64,000 bases of DNA from Tsuneonella rigui (GTDB lineage: Bacteria; Pseudomonadota; Alphaproteobacteria; Sphingomonadales; Sphingomonadaceae): contig NZ_RSEL01000005.1 in assembly GCF_003958625.1 (NCBI RefSeq), positions 62,001-126,000 of the forward strand, in the 5' to 3' direction. Below the pieces are notes generated by a model, which had not been told where the DNA came from, searched no databases, and saw only the letters and a list, made by a program, of their open reading frames with translations. The stretch's first letter is position 1. Every line of letters starts with the position of its first letter. Positions 58,877-64,000 of the stretch are shown one piece after another. A program made the translations under genes and the position numbers.

Positions 58877-60817
58877 ATGCTCCAGTTCTTCCGCAACATC
58901 TTCAAGTCCAAGGTCGGCCTCGCCATCACGATCGCCTTTGTCGGTATCATCGGTCTGGCGTTCGCCATCGGCGACGTCGCAGGGACCGGTGGCATCGGTG
59001 GCAGCCTTTCGGGCGGCGAGAACGTGGCCGTGGTGGGCAAGGACAAGATCAGCGCCAACGACCTGAGCGAAGCGGCGAGCAACGCCGTCGACCAGGCGCG
59101 CCAGGATAATCCGACGATTTCGATGGCCGCGTTCATCCAGCAGGGCGGCTTGACCCAGGTGCTCGACTCCTTGCTCGACCGGCGCGCGATCAGCCGCTGG
59201 GCGGCCGACAACGGGCTGCGTGCCGGCGACAACCTGGTGAACAGCGAGATCCGTCGCATCCCGGCTTTCGCGGGCCCGGACGGCAAGTTCAGTGACTCGG
59301 TCTACCAGCAGACCCTCGCCGCGCGGAAGCTGACCGATGCGATCGTTCGCCGCGATATCGCCGACGGCCAGCTCGCGACGCAGGTGCTGGTACCGGCCGC
59401 CTTCGGTGCGCGAATGCCGAACAAGATTGCGCTGCGCTATGCTGCGCTGACCAAGGAACGACGCCAGGGCGGCGTCGCGGTGATCCCGAGCAGCGCATTC
59501 GCGCCCAAAGGCGATCCGACCGCTGCGCAGCTGACCACTTACTATAACAGCCACAAGGCCGACTTCATCCGTCCCGAGCGGCGCGTGCTGCGCTACGTCG
59601 TGTTCAACGACAAGTCGCTCGGCAGCGTCGAACCCACCGCGGCGGAGGTCGAGGCTCGCTATGCCCGCGACCGCGCGTCGCTCTATGCCGCGCGCGAGCA
59701 ACGCACGCTGACTCAGCTGATCGTCCCCACCCGCTCCGCGGCGCAGGCGATTGCGCAGAAGGGCCCCGCCGCGCTGCCAGCGGCCGCGCGCGAAGCTGGG
59801 CTCGAAACGCGTACTGTTACCGGCGTCGACAAGCAGGCCTATGCCGCCCAGAGCTCGCAAGCGGTCGCCAACGCGGTGTTCGGCGCGGCCAAGGGCACCA
59901 TCGCTGCCCCGGCCAAGGGCGGCCTTGGCTGGTACGTGGTGCGGGTCGACGGCGTGACCGCGACGCCTGCCCGGTCGCTCGACCAGGTGCGCGACGAGAT
60001 TGTGACTGCACTGCGAACCGAGAAGCGCACCCGCGCACTCGCCGAACTGGCGAGCGAGGTCGAGCAGCAGGTCGACGAGGGCAACGCGCTGAGCGACATC
60101 GCCAGGTCGCTGAAGGTCGAGATCCAGACCACTCCGCCCGTGGTTGCCGATGGACGCGTCTACGGCTCGGCGAGCGAACGAGTCCCCGCGGTGCTCGCCC
60201 CCGCGCTTTCGAGCGCGTTCGAGATGGAAGAGGGCCAGCCACAAATCGCCGCGCTTGCCGGTGGCCAGAGCTATCTGGTGTACGAGACGGGCCGCATCAC
60301 CCCTTCTGCCGCCGCGCCGCTGGCCGAGATCCGCAACGACGTCGTCGGCGCCTGGCGCCGCTCGGTCGGTTCGCAGGCCGCCAAGGCCGCCGCCGACCGC
60401 GTCGTCGCGCGCATCGCCAAGGGACAGACGCTGAGCCAGGCGCTGGCCGCCGAGCAGGCGAGCCTGCCGCCTGCCGATGCGGTCAACATGACGCGCGAGG
60501 AGATCGCCGCGCAGGGCCAGCGCGTGCCGCCGCCGCTCGCGCTGTTGTTCTCGATGGCGAAGAACAGCGTCAAGAAGCTCGAGGCGCCAAACAATGCAGG
60601 TTGGTTTGTGGTGACGGTCAACTCGATCGAGCCCGGCAAGATCGCGCCCAACGACCCGATCATGGCGCAGGCTTCGCAAAGCCTCGGCCAATTGATGGGC
60701 CGCGAATACGGCGACGCGATGCGGGTGGCGATCCGCAAGGATGTCGGTGTCGAACGCAATGCGACCGCGATTGCGGCAGTGCGCAAGCGTCTCGCCGGCG
60801 AAAACAGCGAGAACTGA
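58877..60817 (+). CDS. PpiD-like membrane-anchored periplasmic chaperone / peptidyl-prolyl isomerase
   Basis: 646 residues. A single N-terminal membrane helix (GLAITIAFVGIIGLAFAIG, about 14-32) anchors a periplasmic SurA-N-like chaperone domain (about 55-220, QQGGLTQVLDSLLDRRAI, MPNKIALRYAAL). A parvulin-type region follows at about 270-360 (LTQLIVPTRSAAQAIAQKG, KGTIAAPAKGGLGWYVVRVD). The parvulin domain is divergent, so isomerase activity is not certain. PpiD works near the SecYEG exit on newly exported proteins, which fits secG close by. The trpE coding region begins nine bases after its stop. Confidence 0.93.
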   Translation: MLQFFRNIFKSKVGLAITIAFVGIIGLAFAIGDVAGTGGIGGSLSGGENVAVVGKDKISANDLSEAASNAVDQARQDNPTISMAAFIQQGGLTQVLDSLLDRRAISRWAADNGLRAGDNLVNSEIRRIPAFAGPDGKFSDSVYQQTLAARKLTDAIVRRDIADGQLATQVLVPAAFGARMPNKIALRYAALTKERRQGGVAVIPSSAFAPKGDPTAAQLTTYYNSHKADFIRPERRVLRYVVFNDKSLGSVEPTAAEVEARYARDRASLYAAREQRTLTQLIVPTRSAAQAIAQKGPAALPAAAREAGLETRTVTGVDKQAYAAQSSQAVANAVFGAAKGTIAAPAKGGLGWYVVRVDGVTATPARSLDQVRDEIVTALRTEKRTRALAELASEVEQQVDEGNALSDIARSLKVEIQTTPPVVADGRVYGSASERVPAVLAPALSSAFEMEEGQPQIAALAGGQSYLVYETGRITPSAAAPLAEIRNDVVGAWRRSVGSQAAKAAADRVVARIAKGQTLSQALAAEQASLPPADAVNMTREEIAAQGQRVPPPLALLFSMAKNSVKKLEAPNNAGWFVVTVNSIEPGKIAPNDPIMAQASQSLGQLMGREYGDAMRVAIRKDVGVERNATAIAAVRKRLAGENSEN

Positions 60818-60825
60818 GGCGTCCC

Positions 60826-62337
60826 CTGAGCGGAGCCGCGCCCGATAACGCCGACGCGGCTCGCGCGGCGCTGGCCGACGGGCGCCCCGCGCTCGTCTGG
60901 CGGCGCGTGGTCGCGGATACCGAGACGCCGGTGGGTGCCGCGCTCAAGCTGATCGAGCCGGGGCGCGGGGATTTCCTGCTCGAGTCGGTCGAGGGCGGCG
61001 AAGTGCGCGGGCGCTACAGTTTGGTCGGCCTCGAACCGGACCTGGTGTTTCGGGCCGAGGGCGCGCGTGCCGAGGTGAACGCGCAGTGGCAGCGAGATCG
61101 GACCGCGTTTGCATCCTGTGGCGGCGACGCACTCGCCGAATTGCGGGCGCTGGTCGAAGCGTGCCGTATCGATGTGCCCGCAGGCCTGCCACCGATCGCC
61201 TGTCTGGTCGGCTATTTCGGCTATGAGACCATCGGCCTGGTCGAGCGCCTACCGCGCGCTGAGGGAACCGGCATCGGCCTGCCCGACATGCTGTTCGTGC
61301 GGCCGACATTGATATTGGTGTTCGATCGCCTCGGTGACGAGCTGTTCTGCATTGCTCCGCTATGGCCGAGCGATCGCGCCCCGGATGTCGGCGTTAGCGC
61401 GGCGGGCGAGAGGATCGACGAAGCGCTGCGCAAGTTGTCGCAAGCCGCACCCAAGGCAGAGCGGTCGGATGCCCTCTCGGAGCTCGCTCTCGCGCCCGTG
61501 CTGGCAGCCGAGGACTATCGCGCGATGGTTCTCAAGGCGAAAGATTACATCGAGGCGGGTGACGTGTTCCAGGTGGTGCTAGCCCAGCGATTCACCTGCC
61601 CCTTTCCGCTGCCGCCACTGGCGCTCTACCGCGCCCTGCGCCGAGTGAACCCGAGCCCGTTTCTCTATTTCCTCGACTTGCCTGGCTTTGCCGTGGTGGG
61701 ATCGAGCCCCGAGATCCTCGTCCGCGTGCGCGACGGCGAGGTGACCGTACGCCCGATCGCCGGTACCCGCCCGCGCGGCGCGACCGCGGAGCTCGACCGC
61801 GAGGCCGAGGCGAGCCTGCTCGCCGACGCCAAGGAACGCGCCGAGCACCTCATGCTGCTCGATCTCGGGCGCAACGATGTCGGCCGGGTCGCAGCACGCG
61901 GCTCGGTCGAGGTCACCGACAGCTTCACCATCGAACGCTACAGCCACGTGATGCACATTGTCAGCAACGTCGTGGGGCGGCTCGACCCGGCAAAGGACGC
62001 GCTCGACGCGCTGTTCGCGGGCTTCCCGGCAGGCACGGTCAGCGGCGCGCCAAAGGTCCGCGCGTGCGAGATCATCGCCGAGCTCGAGCCCGAAGCGCGC
62101 GGCGCCTATGCCGGCGGGGTCGGCTATTTCGCGCCAGATGGCACGCTCGATTCGTGCATCGTCCTGCGCACCGGCGTGGTGAAAGACGGCACCCTGCACG
62201 TGCAGGCCGGCGCTGGGATCGTCGCCGACAGCGATCCCGAATACGAACTCAACGAATGCTACGCGAAGGCTGGCGCACTCATCGCCGCCGCGCGCGAAGC
62301 GGCGCGGATCGCGCAGGAACCGGGGTTCGGGCAATGA
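60826..62337 (+). CDS. trpE: Anthranilate synthase component I
   Basis: First enzyme of tryptophan synthesis. About 503 residues. Motifs: LLESVEGGEVRGRYSLVGLEP (N-terminal, tryptophan-site region), PSPFLYFLDLPGFAVVGSSPE, VRPIAGTRPRG, LLDLGRNDVGRVA, AGTVSGAPKVRACEII, AGGVGYFAPDGTLDSCIVLRT (in part). Start is problematic: between the ppiD stop and the conserved domain there is no in-frame ATG, GTG or TTG. CTG 60826 has GAGG six bases upstream and gives a typical family N-terminus (SGAAPDNADAARAALADGR). GTG 60907 is the next choice but would remove about 27 residues. Coupled to the next gene by ATGA. Confidence 0.95.
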   Translation: MSGAAPDNADAARAALADGRPALVWRRVVADTETPVGAALKLIEPGRGDFLLESVEGGEVRGRYSLVGLEPDLVFRAEGARAEVNAQWQRDRTAFASCGGDALAELRALVEACRIDVPAGLPPIACLVGYFGYETIGLVERLPRAEGTGIGLPDMLFVRPTLILVFDRLGDELFCIAPLWPSDRAPDVGVSAAGERIDEALRKLSQAAPKAERSDALSELALAPVLAAEDYRAMVLKAKDYIEAGDVFQVVLAQRFTCPFPLPPLALYRALRRVNPSPFLYFLDLPGFAVVGSSPEILVRVRDGEVTVRPIAGTRPRGATAELDREAEASLLADAKERAEHLMLLDLGRNDVGRVAARGSVEVTDSFTIERYSHVMHIVSNVVGRLDPAKDALDALFAGFPAGTVSGAPKVRACEIIAELEPEARGAYAGGVGYFAPDGTLDSCIVLRTGVVKDGTLHVQAGAGIVADSDPEYELNECYAKAGALIAAAREAARIAQEPGFGQ

Positions 62338-63146
62338 AGCGTCTCGCCCTTCCCCTTCTCGCGCTGCTCGCGGCTTGCAACCAGGAAGCCGGAGGCGAGC
62401 CGGTCACGCGGATCAACCTCGAGAACCCCGGTCTCTCCGAGCCTCCGGCGCCTACCCCAACGCCGACCGTCGCCTCGGCGTGCCAGACCGTGACGTTCGA
62501 GGACGCTCAGCTCACCGATTGCATCGCAGACCCGGCGAAGCACCGCATCACCACGATGCTCGGCAACCCCCCGTACCGCAGCTTCAAGGCCTACGCCGCC
62601 GCACGCCCGGCCAACGCGCCCAAGCTCGCCTTCGTGATGAACGCCGGCATGTTCGACGACACCGGCAAGCCGATCGGCTACTACGTCCGCGGCGGCGAGC
62701 GCGGGCACGAGCTCAACCGCAACGACGGGGCCGGCAACTTCCACATGAAGCCCAACGGCGTGTTCTTCGGATCGGGCGGTAAGTGGCGGGTGATGACCGC
62801 CGACGCGTTCTACAGCCAGGTCGGCGACCGCCCCGATTTCGGTACACAGAGCGGCCCGATGCTGGTGGTGGACGGTAAACTCCACCCCGAGATAACCGAC
62901 GACGGACCCAGCAAGGCGATCCGCAACGGCGTCGGCGTCGACGGCGCGGGCCGCGCGCATTTCGTGATCAGCGAAGGCCCGGTCAGCTTCGGCAAGCTGG
63001 CGCGCTATTTCCGCGACGTGGTGAAGGCACCCAACGCGCTCTATCTCGATGGCTCGGTCTCGGCCTTGTGGGATCCGGCGGCCGATCGCATGGATGCGCG
63101 CGCGCCGATCGGGCCCATGCTGGTGGTCGAGGAGAAAACACAGTGA
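62334..63146 (+). CDS. Phosphodiester glycosidase-family lipoprotein (NAGPA domain)
   Basis: 270 residues with a lipoprotein signal (MKRLALPLLALLAACNQEAG, lipobox LAAC at Cys15). After a Pro/Thr-rich linker the domain shows AFVMNAGMFDDTGKPIGYYV, HMKPNGVFFGSGG, GTQSGPMLVVDG, IRNGVGVDGAGRAHFVISEG and ALYLDGSVSALWDP. These are typical of the YigE / phosphodiester glycosidase (NAGPA) family, which cleaves sugar-phosphodiester bonds. The bacterial substrate here is unknown. It is translationally coupled to trpE upstream (ATGA) and to pip downstream (GTGA). Confidence 0.9.
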   Translation: MKRLALPLLALLAACNQEAGGEPVTRINLENPGLSEPPAPTPTPTVASACQTVTFEDAQLTDCIADPAKHRITTMLGNPPYRSFKAYAAARPANAPKLAFVMNAGMFDDTGKPIGYYVRGGERGHELNRNDGAGNFHMKPNGVFFGSGGKWRVMTADAFYSQVGDRPDFGTQSGPMLVVDGKLHPEITDDGPSKAIRNGVGVDGAGRAHFVISEGPVSFGKLARYFRDVVKAPNALYLDGSVSALWDPAADRMDARAPIGPMLVVEEKTQ

Positions 63147-64000
63147 GTGAACGCCGCACCCTCTATCCGCCGATCGAGCCATATGACACCGGCATGCTCG
63201 ACGTCGGCGACGGGCACCAGATCTACTGGGAGCGCGTCGGCACTCCCGGCGCCAAGCCCGCGGTCATGCTGCACGGCGGCCCCGGCGCCGGGTGCAACGA
63301 GAAGCACCGCCGCCAGTGGGACCCCGCGCGCTACGACGTGCTATTGTTCGACCAGCGCGGCTGCGGCCGCTCGACCCCGTTCGCCAGCCTCGAGCACAAC
63401 ACCACCTGGGATCTCGTCGCCGACATCGAGCGGCTGCGCGAGATGTGCGGTCACGAAAAGTGGCAGGTGTTCGGCGGCAGCTGGGGCTCGACCCTGTCGC
63501 TCGCTTACTCCGAGACGCATCCGGAGCGCGTGACCGAGATCATCATGCGCGGCATCTTCCTGTGCGAACAGAGCGAGCTCGACTGGCTCTACAAGTACGG
63601 GGCCAGCGAGCTCTATCCCGAGGAGTGGGAGCGCTTCGTCGCCCACGCCGCCGCGCATGGCGACGACCTCCTGCAGACCTACATCCGCCTGCTCGACGAT
63701 CCCGATTCCGCAGTGCGCAAGGCCGCCGCGAGCGCGTGGAACCGGTGGGAAGGCGTCACCGTCACCCTGCTGCCCGAAGAGGACACCATCGACCACATGG
63801 CCGATGGCGACAACGCGGTCGCCACGGCGCGGATCGAGACGCACTACTTCCAGCACAAGTGCTGGCTCGAGAGCGGGCAGCTGCTGAAGGGCGCGGAGAA
63901 GCTGCGCGGCATCCCCGGCGTGATCGTCCAGGGCCGCCACGACTGCTGCACCCCGCCCGCCGCCGCGTGGGCGCTCAAGAAGGCCTGGCCCGAGGTCGAC
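63143..64000 (+). CDS. pip: Proline iminopeptidase, 3' end outside window
   Basis: Starts at GTG 63143 (VSERRTLYPPIEPYDTGMLD) and is open to the last base, giving 286 residues of about 310-320 expected. An alpha/beta hydrolase that removes N-terminal proline from peptides. Oxyanion-hole motif HGGPGAGCNEKHRRQWDP, FDQRGCGRSTP, nucleophile serine in GGSWGSTLSLAYSETHP, and acid residue in VQGRHDCCTPP. The catalytic histidine should lie just beyond the window. All features fit the S33 family. Confidence 0.95.
   Translation, partial: MSERRTLYPPIEPYDTGMLDVGDGHQIYWERVGTPGAKPAVMLHGGPGAGCNEKHRRQWDPARYDVLLFDQRGCGRSTPFASLEHNTTWDLVADIERLREMCGHEKWQVFGGSWGSTLSLAYSETHPERVTEIIMRGIFLCEQSELDWLYKYGASELYPEEWERFVAHAAAHGDDLLQTYIRLLDDPDSAVRKAAASAWNRWEGVTVTLLPEEDTIDHMADGDNAVATARIETHYFQHKCWLESGQLLKGAEKLRGIPGVIVQGRHDCCTPPAAAWALKKAWPEVD

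Overview
This 64 kb window is ordinary, densely packed chromosome of an alphaproteobacterium, very probably a member of the Sphingomonadales. I infer this from the high GC content, the cluster dusB-ntrB-ntrC-ntrY-ntrX-hfq-hflX facing mazG, a fused ispDF gene, an E1-beta subunit carrying its own lipoyl domain, folate-dependent trmFO, and many genes starting with GTG or TTG and overlapping their neighbour by four bases. I see no prophage, insertion sequence, CRISPR array, plasmid backbone or rRNA. Two complete tRNA genes are present (Ser-UGA and Arg-CCU), plus a duplicated 5' half of the tRNA-Ser.

Layout. 1-1.75 kb (minus): four small membrane or coiled-coil proteins resembling the E. coli YqjD/YqjE stress group. 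1.9-9.8 kb: enolase, a secreted M13 zinc peptidase, a possible accessory catabolic group (aminoglycoside-phosphotransferase-like kinase, two-barrel lipocalin-like protein, aldo/keto reductase), then lumazine synthase and a CYTH protein. 9.8-10.1 kb: tRNA-Ser and its partial copy. 10.1-18.3 kb (plus): one long, tightly overlapping run for cell-wall and replication housekeeping: lytic transglycosylase, RlpA/SPOR lipoprotein, D,D-carboxypeptidase, tmk, holB, metG, TatD, a PhnP-like hydrolase and a tiny membrane protein. 18.3-28.3 kb: mazG, then the minus-strand nitrogen-regulation block with a two-domain Hfq. 28.3-34.7 kb: ispDF, CinA, RatA-like protein, lipA, carbonic anhydrase, a NYN/LOTUS protein and a large periplasmic protein. 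35-41.8 kb: gyrA, TauD-like dioxygenase, lysoplasmalogenase-like protein, trmFO, EF-hand protein and a squalene-synthase-like protein. 41.9-47.4 kb: six consecutive TadE/TadG-type genes with no pilus motor or secretin beside them. 47.4-52 kb: pdhB, pdhA, an FtsB-like protein, an acyl-CoA dehydrogenase and tRNA-Arg. 52.1-54.8 kb: DUF488, uracil-DNA glycosylase family, DUF1178, nitrilase-family amidase and glutaredoxin. 54.8-64 kb: small heat-shock protein, pyrG, secG, tpiA, a PpiD-like chaperone, trpE, a glycosidase-like lipoprotein and a proline iminopeptidase cut by the window end.

The most interesting signals are the tandem Hfq protein, the orphan TadE/TadG cluster with unusual domain content, a heat-shock leader that looks like a ROSE RNA thermometer behind an RpoH-type promoter, the duplicated tRNA-Ser half, and an apparent CTG start codon for trpE. 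I did not find a convincing wholly new defence or mobile system. The Tad-like block is the best candidate for a system whose job is not obvious.
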